Shown piece after piece: positions 16,347-24,515 of a stretch of DNA of 64,000 bases (the first letter of the stretch is position 1; each line of letters begins with the position of its first letter). The position numbers and the translations under genes are program-made. Location of the stretch: assembly GCF_964063325.1 (NCBI RefSeq), contig NZ_OZ061315.1, positions 2,108,001 to 2,172,000 on the forward strand. The letters run 5' to 3'. This stretch comes from Hafnia alvei (lineage in GTDB: Bacteria; Pseudomonadota; Gammaproteobacteria; Enterobacterales; Enterobacteriaceae). The notes below the pieces were generated by a model that saw nothing but the letters and a program-made list of their open reading frames with translations, searched no databases and had not been told where the DNA came from.

Positions 16347-17003
16347 ATGTATCAACATCGTGATTGGCAGGGTGCCTTACTGGAGCTTCCTGTCAATAAA
16401 GTGGTTTGCGTTGGCAGTAACTACGGCGATCACATCAAAGAAATGGGCGGTATGCAGGCACCAGAGCCGGTCTTATTTTTAAAACCGGAAACGGCTCTTT
16501 GTGATATTCGTCAGCCTGTTGCTATCCCTAAAGATTTTGGTTCTGTTCATCATGAGATTGAGCTGGCCATTCTGATTGGTACACCTCTGAAGCAGGCTAA
16601 CGAAGATCGTGTTGCGCGCGCTATCGCAGGTTACGGTGTCGCTTTGGATCTTACGCTGCGTGATATTCAGGCTGAATGCAAAAAAGCAGGACGTCCTTGG
16701 GAAAAAGCGAAAGCCTTTGATGGTTCTTGCCCAATTTCTGGATTCATCCCTGAATCTGAGTTTGGTGACCCGCAAAACGCTGAACTAAGCTTAAGTATCA
16801 ACGGCTCTATTCGCCAGCAGGGCAACACGCGTGACATGATTACGCAGATTCTGCCGCTGATTAGCTATATGAGCCGCTACTTTACTTTGCGTGCGGGCGA
16901 CATTATTTTGACCGGAACGCCACAGGGTGTGGGTCCTTTGATCTCTGGTGATATGCTAACGCTATCCGTCAATGGTAACTCATTGAGTACCCGCATTATC
17001 TAG
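16347..17003 (+). CDS. ycgM: Fumarylacetoacetate hydrolase family protein YcgM
   Basis: 218 residues (E. coli 219), of the FAH superfamily of metal-dependent acylpyruvate hydrolases/decarboxylases. The metal-binding acidic residues lie in VHHEIELAILIG and in GVALDLTLRDIQ. TGTPQGVGPL near the C-terminus is a family motif. Human and bacterial relatives act on acylpyruvates or oxaloacetate; the physiological substrate here is not shown by sequence. AGGAG sits 7-8 nt before ATG. Between ycgL and ycgN as in E. coli. Confidence 0.92.
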   Translation: MYQHRDWQGALLELPVNKVVCVGSNYGDHIKEMGGMQAPEPVLFLKPETALCDIRQPVAIPKDFGSVHHEIELAILIGTPLKQANEDRVARAIAGYGVALDLTLRDIQAECKKAGRPWEKAKAFDGSCPISGFIPESEFGDPQNAELSLSINGSIRQQGNTRDMITQILPLISYMSRYFTLRAGDIILTGTPQGVGPLISGDMLTLSVNGNSLSTRII

Positions 17004-17011
17004 CCAGCAGC

Positions 17012-17041
17012 GTCCTTACTAAGCCCAGTTTTAGTAAGGAC
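17012..17041. other. Hairpin between ycgM and ycgN
   Basis: GTCCTTACTAA/TTAGTAAGGAC, an 11-bp perfect stem with an 8-nt loop, 8 nt after the ycgM stop. No U-tract on either strand. Confidence 0.4.
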
Positions 17042-17109
17042 AAAACTTGCATCTCACCGTTAAAGCGTCTATATAGTGCAGCCCAACTGTAATTATCGGA
17101 CACACAAGC

Positions 17110-17571
17110 ATGACAACTCTCCCTTTCTGGCAAGAAAAAACATTAGCTGAAATGAGCAATGACGAATGGGAATCACTTTGTGATGGTTGTGGGCAGTGCT
17201 GCTTACATAAGCTTCAAGACGAAGATACCGACGAAATTTACTTCACTAACGTTGCATGCAACTTGCTCAATATCAAAACGTGCCAGTGTCGTCACTATGA
17301 GCGCCGCTTTGAGTATGAAGAAGACTGTATCAAGCTAACCCGCGAAAATCTGGAAACCTTCGAATGGCTTCCTCCTACCTGCGCCTATCGTATGGTGCAT
17401 GAAGGAAAAGACTTGCCAGAGTGGCATCCCCTCAAAGTAGGCTCTAAAAAAGCGATGCACGCTGAGCGGATCTCGGTGCGCTACATTGCCGTGCGTGAAA
17501 GCGAAGTCAATGACTGGGAGGATCACATCATGAACAAACCCTTCTGGGCGACTAATGGGTCTGATTCGTAA
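17110..17571 (+). CDS. ycgN: YcgN family cysteine-cluster protein
   Basis: 153 residues, the same length as E. coli YcgN. It is an UPF0260/YkgJ-type protein with a conserved cysteine cluster: CDGCGQCC at 23-30, then further Cys in NVACN, KTCQCRHYE, EDCIKL and PTCAYR. These could ligate zinc or an iron-sulfur cluster, but the function is not established. It starts at ATG 17110 with a poor ribosome site. The conserved block ends here; the next gene is accessory. Confidence 0.93.
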   Translation: MTTLPFWQEKTLAEMSNDEWESLCDGCGQCCLHKLQDEDTDEIYFTNVACNLLNIKTCQCRHYERRFEYEEDCIKLTRENLETFEWLPPTCAYRMVHEGKDLPEWHPLKVGSKKAMHAERISVRYIAVRESEVNDWEDHIMNKPFWATNGSDS

Positions 17572-17662
17572 AGACTAAAAGCTCATTTTAGCCGCTGTTC
17601 TGGACTGTCTAATTATCCATTTTTAGCCAGTCCCAAATGGTTCACTGCGGCTTCTGATCAGG

Positions 17663-18295
17663 TTAACTCATGTCGTTCGGGGTAAACGTTGAAGTTTTTC
17701 GGGTGATATAAACCCCATTTGCAGGAATGTCTTTATTTACGAAAGACATCGCGCCAATTTTAACGTTATCACCAATGGTTATTGGGCCAATCAGGCAACA
17801 GTTAGCGCCAATGTCGACGTCGTTTCCAATCTGAATGATCGAATCTGGCGGCATATCTTGCACTGCGCCGATAGTTGTATTTTGGCGAATAATAAAATTG
17901 GATCCGATTCGAGCATGCTTGGATATAACAACGCCTGCGTGATGTGGCATGTGTAAGCCAGGTCCAATGACTGCACCCAATTCAACATCTGCTGCATAGC
18001 GCGTCTTTAACTTGTCGCATATTCTTGATGCAATTTTTTGATGGTGCTTTGAGCCGTGTTTGTCCATTTCGCTGGCGAGGCGCCACCAAAAGAGAAAATT
18101 ACGTCTGCGGTTGGATTTATTAGTTAGCAATCTTCGCCATGAAAATTTGTCCTTTCGGACAATCTCGATTCGCCAAAACTCTCGAAGATCTTTAGCATCC
18201 TTAGACAGTGCAAATATCAAGCAAGTGAGTAATTTAATGTGTCGCATCCTGTGATGATTTGCCGTATGTTCGGCTGATCTAGATTTGACGACCAT
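17663..18295 (-). CDS. Serine acetyltransferase-like hexapeptide-repeat acyltransferase
   Basis: Up to 210 residues. The C-terminal half (about 100-200) is a left-handed beta-helix with hexapeptide repeats and the SAT-type IGPGLHMPHHAGVVIS segment, including a likely catalytic His. Similar short proteins are CysE-like acetyltransferases often found with polysaccharide or colonisation genes. The N-terminal 90 residues are Lys/Arg-rich and unlike CysE, so true cysteine synthesis is doubtful. The start is uncertain: ATG at 18295 or 18247, neither with a good ribosome site. It lies alone at the edge of an AT-rich accessory region. Confidence 0.75.
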   Translation of the reverse strand: MVVKSRSAEHTANHHRMRHIKLLTCLIFALSKDAKDLREFWRIEIVRKDKFSWRRLLTNKSNRRRNFLFWWRLASEMDKHGSKHHQKIASRICDKLKTRYAADVELGAVIGPGLHMPHHAGVVISKHARIGSNFIIRQNTTIGAVQDMPPDSIIQIGNDVDIGANCCLIGPITIGDNVKIGAMSFVNKDIPANGVYITRKTSTFTPNDMS

Positions 18296-18904
18296 TATAC
18301 ATTCATTGAAATTATGAATGCGAGCATGAAGCGAATCTAATCGTGTAGGGAAACGGTGTTAGCTTAGGGGGGGCTTGTATATACTGAATGCTTGTTAGCA
18401 ACTGTGATTCATTTTTCTCTCACTTTCCTACAGATCTAGTCTATGCATGTGTTACTTATCAGACGAGTGATGGGTGACTAGAATAAACCTGTATTAAGAA
18501 ATATAAGTTATTTATAAGCAGGTTAATTATTTCATTTCTTCATTCGCTTCTCAATTTACGTATTTTATTTTGAGTAAAAAATGTCCAGGGGTTTAATTAA
18601 CCTAAATTTAATATAAAAAAATCAGTTCATATAAATATATTTTTTTAAAATAAATGTTGGAATTTTCAATGCTATGTGTTGAATTCATGTAAATACAATA
18701 AAAAAGTAATATCTTTCTAATTGCCGTGTGAAGCGGTTTAGAACCCTATTTTATAATTCATGAAAACATTTAAATTAAGACGTAATAAGTTATCAGTTTT
18801 TTATGGGTTATTTTTCGAGTATTTATTTTTAATGTATGACATTTACAATAAAATAATAACTCAGTATTATCGCCGCACTTTTTCCTTTGGGGTTATATAA
18901 TTAA
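18296..18904. other. AT-rich gene-free region
   Basis: About 600 bp between divergent genes with no credible ORF and long A/T runs (for example around 18600-18680). Base composition is far lower in GC than the flanking conserved genes. Its length and bias suggest H-NS-bound DNA or a decayed insertion; I see no repeat ends or attachment site. Confidence 0.6.
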
Positions 18905-19420
18905 ATGAATAAAAAATATGCTTTATTAATTTCTTCTTTGGTTTCTGTAGTAGCGTTAACCGGTTGCCAATCAAATGCTGATAGCTATGCAGCCGATGTT
19001 TATGAAACCAGTAATTTGAATGGTAAGCAGGAGACGAAAACTGTTAACTTGATTTCAATCCTACCTGCGAAAATCTCCGTAGATAATACCGAAAATAAAA
19101 ATGCAGCCCAGACTTTTGGCGCCATTCTTGGTGCGGTAGCAGGCGGCGTAGCTGGCCATAATGTAGGTACTGGGTCAGCATTAGGCACCGGTGCTGGAGC
19201 TGTTGGCGGCGGCGCTGTAGGCGCAGCCGCTGGCTCCTTAGTGAAAGATAAAGTATTGGTTGAAGGTGTATCTTTGACTTACAAAGAAGGCACTAAAATC
19301 TATACGTCTACTCAGGTGGGTAAGGCTTGCCAATTCACCACAGGGCTGGCTGTAGTTATTTCTACAAAAGAAAATGAAACCCGTATTCAGCCAAATACAA
19401 CTTGCCCTGTTAAGAAATAA
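18905..19420 (+). CDS. Glycine-zipper lipoprotein, unknown function
   Basis: 171 residues with a lipoprotein signal (MNKKYALLISS, lipobox ALTGC, Cys21). A Gly/Ala-rich segment at 72-110 (GAILGAVAGGVAGH, GTGAGAVGGGAVGAAAGS) resembles the SlyB/Pcp glycine-zipper hairpin that packs in outer membranes. Cys142 and Cys167 may form a disulfide. Asp is not next to the lipid Cys, so outer-membrane sorting is expected. The only visible SD is GGGG about 11 nt upstream. It is 12 nt before the coiled-coil gene, so the two form an operon. Confidence 0.85.
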   Translation: MNKKYALLISSLVSVVALTGCQSNADSYAADVYETSNLNGKQETKTVNLISILPAKISVDNTENKNAAQTFGAILGAVAGGVAGHNVGTGSALGTGAGAVGGGAVGAAAGSLVKDKVLVEGVSLTYKEGTKIYTSTQVGKACQFTTGLAVVISTKENETRIQPNTTCPVKK

Positions 19421-19432
19421 GGACTTATCTCG

Positions 19433-19978
19433 ATGCGTAAGGTATTATTTTATATTCTAACGTCATTGCTGATTTCTCCTGCATTCGTTCACGCGTCTTC
19501 CCTACAGGACCAACTTTCTGCGGTTGCACAAGCTGAAAATCAAGGTAAAGCGCAAGAAAGTCGAGAGGCTGATTTAAGGCAGGCTCAATATGAGCGTGAA
19601 TTAAGAAATGAGCAATCTCGACGAGCTAAAGCAAATACTTTAGCTGAAAAGAAGCGACAGGAAAAAGCAGCTATTGATGCAGCAGAAAGAAAACAGCGCT
19701 TGGATGTTGCGAATGCCGATAAAAAGAGAGAGCAGTCGTACGAAGATGAATTGAGACAGTTAGAAATCCAATCCAGAAAATTAGAATTGGAACGACAGGC
19801 TGCCCGCGCTAAGAGAGAAAATGATTTTATCGATCAAGACTTAAAATCTCAGGCAGCGAAAACTGATGTTATTCAGTCTGAAGCGGATGTGAACCGCAAC
19901 CTTTCTGTTGGCGGTAAAGAGTTGATGCAAAGTGAAGGGAAGTCTCGTGAGAAAAAAGCCAGCAGCTGGTTTAATTAA
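19433..19978 (+). CDS. Secreted coiled-coil protein, unknown function
   Basis: 181 residues. A Sec signal peptide (MRKVLFYILTSLLISPAFVHA) has a likely cut after Ala21. Residues about 30-150 are highly charged and rich in Glu, Lys, Arg, Gln and Ala, predicting a long periplasmic coiled coil. The C-terminus KKASSWFN is distinct. It may belong to a family of uncharacterised enterobacterial periplasmic proteins (I think DUF5384), but I cannot verify this. It is transcribed with the upstream lipoprotein, which suggests a joint envelope role. Confidence 0.8.
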   Translation: MRKVLFYILTSLLISPAFVHASSLQDQLSAVAQAENQGKAQESREADLRQAQYERELRNEQSRRAKANTLAEKKRQEKAAIDAAERKQRLDVANADKKREQSYEDELRQLEIQSRKLELERQAARAKRENDFIDQDLKSQAAKTDVIQSEADVNRNLSVGGKELMQSEGKSREKKASSWFN

Positions 19979-20023
19979 TAGTAGAATTTAAATATTATTA
20001 GCTGTGCGAGATCTCTAAAAGAT

Positions 20024-20080
20024 AAAGAGCCTAGTAGATATCTTCGAATTTTATTCGTTGATAATCTACAGGCTCTTTTA
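20024..20080 (+). terminator. Long imperfect terminator after the lipoprotein operon
   Basis: AAAGAGCC (20024-20031) pairs with GGCTCTTT (20071-20078), with further pairing of GTAGAT with ATCTAC inside. It ends in TTTT. It follows the coiled-coil gene by about 45 nt. Confidence 0.6.
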
Positions 20081-20106
20081 CGTTAAATTTTGCTTCAATG
20101 GCTAAC

Positions 20107-20298
20107 TTACAGATGCTGTAGTCGTTCAACCGAGAGTATGTGCAGATCTTTCGCGCTGGCGCTAAGGTATTGCGCCACGTCAATCAGCGCGGCCTCTAGA
20201 ACCTCTCCATCTTCTTTACTCAATGTGGCTTGCCCGTTCATGATGAAATCATGAACTTCGTTGTTCGATCTGTAGACAACTTTGAATTGGTGCATCAT
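20107..20298 (-). CDS. Small protein, unknown function (63 aa)
   Basis: 63 residues, or 62 from the second Met. Not recognised. The composition is that of a folded soluble protein: beta-like start (HQFKVVYRSNNEVHDFIM), then a helical segment (KEDGEVLEAALIDVAQYLSASAKDL). It has no signal or membrane segment. GAGAG lies about 8 nt before the first ATG. It stands alone between the accessory operon and dsbB and may be part of the accessory region. Confidence 0.6.
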   Translation of the reverse strand: MMHQFKVVYRSNNEVHDFIMNGQATLSKEDGEVLEAALIDVAQYLSASAKDLHILSVERLQHL

Positions 20299-20433
20299 AG
20301 GTTAGCTCTCTGAATGTTGGATGTCATCATTCAAGACTAGAGGGCTGAGGCGAGGGATTCAAGGATGCGAGGATAAATAGGCTAGCAACTGTGACAATCC
20401 ACCCGATTTACGCCAGTTTGATACCGGTGAGGT

Positions 20434-20461
20434 GTAAAAAAAGCACCTATTAAGGTGCTTT
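20434..20461 (-). terminator. Terminator after dsbB
   Basis: AAAGCACCT/AGGTGCTTT with a 4-nt loop. On the minus strand it is followed by a T-run (TTTTTTT), 18 nt beyond the dsbB stop. Confidence 0.82.
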
Positions 20462-20479
20462 CGTATACTAAAGAGGTCG

Positions 20480-21010
20480 TTAGCGGCCAAACAAATCGCG
20501 GCGTTTCGGTTTCACAAACTGCGCAATGAACACCAATGCTGCAACCAGCAAAAACGCAGCAAAGATACCGACTAACCACTGCGGCATCTCTAACGTCAGA
20601 AACTCCCACTGACGGACTGAACAGTCGCCTGATGCCGAGAAAATGCCCGGAGCCCATTTGTCTAACGGCAACCACGAAGGGAAGGAGACAAAGAAATCAC
20701 AGGTGACAAACGGTGACGGATGCAGTTGAATCATGGTGTGTTTCCATGCCAGCATCAAGCCCTCATAGGCGCTATAAATCCATATCAGGATAGCAACCCA
20801 ACGTAGCGGTGTTTTGGGCGCAATGGCACCAACAATGCCTGCACCCATAATGCCAAACAATGCGCAGCGCTCATAAATGCATAATACGCAAGGCTTTAAT
20901 AGCATGACATGCTGGAAATACAGCGCGACCAACTCAAATATTAATGCGGTAATGGCTAAAAGTACCCAAGCCCCGCGTCCACGAGAACAACCATTCAAAA
21001 ATTGCAACAT
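20480..21010 (-). CDS. dsbB: Disulfide bond formation protein DsbB
   Basis: 176 residues, as in E. coli. It is a four-helix inner-membrane protein that reoxidises DsbA and passes electrons to quinones. The essential pairs are present: Cys41/Cys44 in KPCVLC and Cys104/Cys130 in the second periplasmic loop. The C-terminus KPKRRDLFGR matches E. coli. I start at ATG 21010 (MLQFLNGCSRGRG), not at 21031, because it aligns with E. coli. It lies 110 nt downstream of nhaB on the same strand, as in E. coli. Confidence 0.96.
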   Translation of the reverse strand: MLQFLNGCSRGRGAWVLLAITALIFELVALYFQHVMLLKPCVLCIYERCALFGIMGAGIVGAIAPKTPLRWVAILIWIYSAYEGLMLAWKHTMIQLHPSPFVTCDFFVSFPSWLPLDKWAPGIFSASGDCSVRQWEFLTLEMPQWLVGIFAAFLLVAALVFIAQFVKPKRRDLFGR

Positions 21011-21120
21011 ATCAGATCCATTCCATGCCACAGCTAGATGTGCGCAGTGTAAACGATATTGTCTTACCTGCCAGCTATTTGATTGAAAAACTAGTCATTG
21101 TTTAAGTATTAATGATGTTG

Positions 21121-22698
21121 CTAATTAATGCTCGACAATACCTCATTGACCGGCGGTACAGACAGCCAATGCCACTGGTAAAACAGCTGAGTCACCGGTT
21201 CTAATGTGAACTGGACGCAGGCCAACCCAACAAGTGTCATTACAACGGTATAAGGCAGAGCCATCCACACCATCCGCCCATATGATAAACGAATAAGCGG
21301 GGAGAGCGCTGACGTTAATAAAAACAAGAACGCGGCTTGACCGTTTGGCGTTGCAACCGATGGCAAATTCGTACCGGTGTTGATCGCAACGGCCAGCATT
21401 TCAAACTGTTTAAGCGAAATCGCGCCAGACTCCAATGCCGCTTTAGCCTCATGAATATACACTGTACCCACGAACACGTTGTCTGAAATAGACGAAAGTA
21501 GACCATTAAACAGATAAAAAAGTGTTAATTGATGTTCTGGTGATGCCTGAAGCACAAAATGAATGACCGGTGAGAATAGCTGCTGGTCGATGATAACGGC
21601 GACAACAGCAAAAAATACGGTTAACAAGGCGGTAAATGGCAGTGACTCCTGAAAAGCCTTGCCGATAGCGTGCTCATCGGTGACACCACAAAATGCTGTT
21701 GCTAATACGATAACACTTAAACCAATCAAACCTACCTCAGCAAGATGGAACGCTAAGGCCGTAATGAGCCAAATACCAATCAGTGCTTGAATAAATAGTT
21801 TTTGACGTTCCTGACGCGTGCGCTTACGCGTAGCGTTTTGATCGTATTCACGGAGTACCTGACGAACGCGCTTTGGCAACCGGGTGCCGTAGCCAAATAC
21901 GTGGAAACGCTCAACCAAATAGCAGGTCAATATCCCACCAATGAACACGGGGACGGTGACAGGCGCCATACGTAATAGGAAGGAAACAAAATCCCAGTCA
22001 GCGCTTTTAGCAATAATTAGGTTTTGTGGTTCACCGACCATGGTCATTACGCCACCGAGCGCGGTGCCCACGCCGGCGTGCATCATGAGGCTACGCAAAA
22101 AAGATCTGAACTGATTTAAGATCGAGCGACGGCCTGCGTTTTGTAGATGGCTATCATCATTTAGTGCCAATGATTCATCTATGCCTGAAGCGACTTTATG
22201 ATAGATACCATAGAATCCGACGGCGACGCTGATGACAACCGCGATGACCGTCAGCGCATCGAGAAACGCAGATAGAAAGGCTGATGCAATACAAAAAGCC
22301 AATGAGAGTGCGATTTTTGAACGAATGTTAAGCAGCAGCTTAGTAAATACAAACAGCAGTAGCTGTTTCATGAAATAGATACCCGCCACCATGAAAATAA
22401 GCAGCAGTACGACTTCTATATTAGCGGCTACCTCGTGCTTAACCTTTTCCGCCGTAGTCATCCCGATGAGAATGGCTTCAAAAGCGAGTAGGCCACCAGG
22501 GAGCAGGGGATAGCATTTTAGCGCCATAGCGAGAGTGAAAATGAACTCGGCAACCAGCAGCCACCCAGCCGTAAACGGGCTGACAAAAAAGAATACCAGT
22601 GGATTCACTAGCAGAAAGAGCAGAATGGTTATTTTGTACCAGTCTGGCGCGTTACCGAGAAAATTTTTGCTGAAAGCCTGAGAAAATGTGGTGTTCAT
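21121..22698 (-). CDS. nhaB: Na+/H+ antiporter NhaB
   Basis: 525 residues (E. coli 513), with about 12 hydrophobic membrane segments. It exports Na+ in exchange for H+, important at near-neutral pH. Family stretches include FLSAFLDALTVIAVVISVAVGFYGIYHKVASG and GVMTMVGEPQNLIIA, of the ion transporter superfamily. SDNVFVGTVYIHEAK and NTGTNLPSVATPNGQAA near the C-terminus are typical. It lies divergent from fadR with two small unknown genes between, an insertion relative to E. coli. Confidence 0.96.
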   Translation of the reverse strand: MNTTFSQAFSKNFLGNAPDWYKITILLFLLVNPLVFFFVSPFTAGWLLVAEFIFTLAMALKCYPLLPGGLLAFEAILIGMTTAEKVKHEVAANIEVVLLLIFMVAGIYFMKQLLLFVFTKLLLNIRSKIALSLAFCIASAFLSAFLDALTVIAVVISVAVGFYGIYHKVASGIDESLALNDDSHLQNAGRRSILNQFRSFLRSLMMHAGVGTALGGVMTMVGEPQNLIIAKSADWDFVSFLLRMAPVTVPVFIGGILTCYLVERFHVFGYGTRLPKRVRQVLREYDQNATRKRTRQERQKLFIQALIGIWLITALAFHLAEVGLIGLSVIVLATAFCGVTDEHAIGKAFQESLPFTALLTVFFAVVAVIIDQQLFSPVIHFVLQASPEHQLTLFYLFNGLLSSISDNVFVGTVYIHEAKAALESGAISLKQFEMLAVAINTGTNLPSVATPNGQAAFLFLLTSALSPLIRLSYGRMVWMALPYTVVMTLVGLACVQFTLEPVTQLFYQWHWLSVPPVNEVLSSIN

Positions 22699-22944
22699 AA
22701 CAACTCTGCACCCAAAATTTGAACAAACAGATAGAATATTTTAATGCGAAGCTCTGACTATACTCTTTTTGTTCTATGACGTAAAAGTTGACGGGAATAA
22801 AATAATTCCTTAAAAATCATTTCATTATTATGGTTTTTTATCTGGATAATTTATGTCTGTACAGAATATGAACATGAATGCGACGTTTTACCTGCATCGA
22901 TAACGTCGCTATACTGCATTTATTGATCTAGCGAGGTATTCTGT

Positions 22945-23076
22945 ATGAACGAAGATATTTTTGATTTTGACATTGATGCTCAGCTTGAGCAGGCTGAAAA
23001 GCGTGCGCAAGAAAAAGCCAATGAAGTCCCTGTTGAGCTGAACGATGAAGCCGACTGCGAAGGCTGCAAAATTTAG
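22945..23076 (+). CDS. Small acidic protein with C-terminal CxxC (43 aa)
   Basis: ATG at 22945, TAG at 23074-23076, with GAGG at 22933-22936 giving an ideal 8-nt spacing. The 43 residues contain 14 Asp/Glu and only 4 Lys/Arg. The N-terminus is MNEDIFDFDIDAQLEQAEKR, predicted helical, and the protein ends DCEGCKI, a possible metal-binding pair. A strong terminator follows 15 nt later, which makes a complete one-gene unit. I do not recognise it; a function in metal binding or as a small regulator is speculation. Confidence 0.7.
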   Translation: MNEDIFDFDIDAQLEQAEKRAQEKANEVPVELNDEADCEGCKI

Positions 23077-23090
23077 TTGCGCAAGACACA

Positions 23091-23117
23091 AAAAAACCGC
23101 CGTTCAGGCGGTTTTTT
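23091..23117. terminator. Bidirectional terminator
   Basis: AAAAAACCGCC/GGCGGTTTTTT with a GTTCA loop, between the convergent 43-aa and 95-aa genes. It has A- and T-runs on both sides. Confidence 0.88.
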
Positions 23118-23135
23118 TATGCACATCACAATAGC

Positions 23136-23423
23136 CTAATAGGCTTCTCTAATATCGCCAATCACGGTTTGCGTTACCGGCAATGCAATATTGAGATCGC
23201 CCATAGCGCTCATTGCTGGCAAAGAGATATTGAGATCGCCAACGTCAGGGGATTTTCCATCCTCTAAAACGCAAGCTTCAATTGACTGTTGATAATGTGG
23301 TTCAGACTTAGGCTGAGGTTTCCGGAAAAAACGCGGCATACCGCTGCCACCATAGACCGTCACCAGTAGGGCGGAAGTCGTTAACACACAGGATGCGCTA
23401 ATCAAAATACCTGCAAGATCCAT
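23136..23423 (-). CDS. Small membrane-anchored protein with GDLNI repeats
   Basis: 95 residues, not recognised. An N-terminal hydrophobic helix (about 3-25) is followed by basic PRFFRKPQPK, which predicts a membrane anchor with a cytosolic tail. The tail carries two near-identical units, GDLNISLP (62-69) and GDLNIALP (75-82), and a weaker third (GDIRE at 89). AGAGGA lies 4-9 nt before the ATG, good evidence of translation. It ends at a shared terminator. The repeat may be a short beta-strand or binding motif. Confidence 0.7.
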   Translation of the reverse strand: MDLAGILISASCVLTTSALLVTVYGGSGMPRFFRKPQPKSEPHYQQSIEACVLEDGKSPDVGDLNISLPAMSAMGDLNIALPVTQTVIGDIREAY

Positions 23424-23720
23424 ACTGTCCTCTGAACTCGATTGATAACGATTGTTATTTTAACTCTCATAGCCATCAGCAATCCAGATCTAATTGAGTT
23501 TTATTCTTATTTGATAACGAGGTGTTAATTGTTGATGGTATCTTTTACATAGAAATGCAGGTGTGTAACATAATTACCGTATGGAAATGAGGTTATTTTT
23601 GTGATGGATGATCTATTGTTTCGTGGAATCTAAAGCATCAACGCTATATCAGCCATAGGCGATCTGGTATGATGAGCGCCATGTTATTAGTGGAATATCG
23701 TCGTTACGGAACGTCAAAAT

Positions 23721-24440
23721 ATGGTTATTAAGGCGCAGAGTCCAGCAGGGTTTGCAGAAGAGTATATCATTGAAAGCATTTGGAATAATCGCTTTGCACC
23801 TGGATCGATCTTACCGGCAGAGCGTGAGCTGTCTGAGCTCATAGGCGTCACGCGCACCACGCTACGTGAGGTTCTACAGCGATTAGCTCGAGATGGTTGG
23901 TTAACTATTCAGCATGGTAAACCAACAAAAGTGAATAATTTCTGGGAAACCTCAGGTTTAAATATCCTGGAAACGTTAGCTCGTCTCGATCACGATAGTG
24001 TTCCGCAGCTTATTGATAATCTATTGTCTGTGCGTACCAATATCGCGTCTATCTTTATCCGTACCGCGGTGCGTCAGCATCCAGATAAAGTGCAAGAGAT
24101 CTTGGCTCAGGCAGAGACAGTGGACGATCACGCAGAAGCTTTCACCGATTTGGACTATGGAATTTTCCGCGGTCTAGCCTTTGCTTCTGGCAATCCTATC
24201 TACGGTTTGATCCTCAACGGTCTGAAAGGGTTGTATACCCGCGTTGGGCGCTATTACTTCTCAAATCCGGAAGCGCGCAAATTAGCGTTGACCTTTTATG
24301 CCAAGCTGAGCCAGCTGTGCCACGAACAGAACTATGAAAAAGTCATGGAATACGTTCGTAACTATGGAAAAGACAGCGGTGCTATCTGGCATAGTATGCA
24401 AGGATCAATTCCAAGCGATTTGGCGGAAGGCCGTCGCTAG
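23721..24440 (+). CDS. fadR: Fatty acid metabolism regulator FadR
   Basis: 239 residues, identical in length to E. coli FadR. It has a GntR-type winged helix (about 1-75; ELIGVTRTTLREVLQRLARDGW is the recognition region) and the helical acyl-CoA-binding FadR C-domain. It represses beta-oxidation genes such as fadD and activates fabA/fabB; long-chain acyl-CoA releases it. A matching operator lies before fadD at 10592 in this window. Divergent from nhaB and convergent with ycgB, as in E. coli. Confidence 0.97.
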   Translation: MVIKAQSPAGFAEEYIIESIWNNRFAPGSILPAERELSELIGVTRTTLREVLQRLARDGWLTIQHGKPTKVNNFWETSGLNILETLARLDHDSVPQLIDNLLSVRTNIASIFIRTAVRQHPDKVQEILAQAETVDDHAEAFTDLDYGIFRGLAFASGNPIYGLILNGLKGLYTRVGRYYFSNPEARKLALTFYAKLSQLCHEQNYEKVMEYVRNYGKDSGAIWHSMQGSIPSDLAEGRR

Positions 24441-24468
24441 TTGATTGGGTCGTAATAGAGAATAAAAT

Positions 24469-24494
24469 AAAGGGCGCATGATGCGCCCTTTTTG
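24469..24494. terminator. Terminator between fadR and ycgB
   Basis: AAAGGGCGC/GCGCCCTTT with an ATGAT loop and T5, 28 nt after the fadR stop. It is placed between two convergent genes. Confidence 0.82.
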
Positions 24495-24515
24495 CGTGCA
24501 GCGATCGGAAAACGG

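Noticed and set aside
18060..18254. 64-codon plus-strand ORF opposite the acetyltransferase
   Set aside because: Shadow frame of the N-terminal part of the acetyltransferase gene, without SD.
17572..20400. Prophage or insertion sequence in the accessory stretch
   Set aside because: No integrase, transposase, terminal inverted repeats or tRNA target duplications are visible; only composition suggests transfer.
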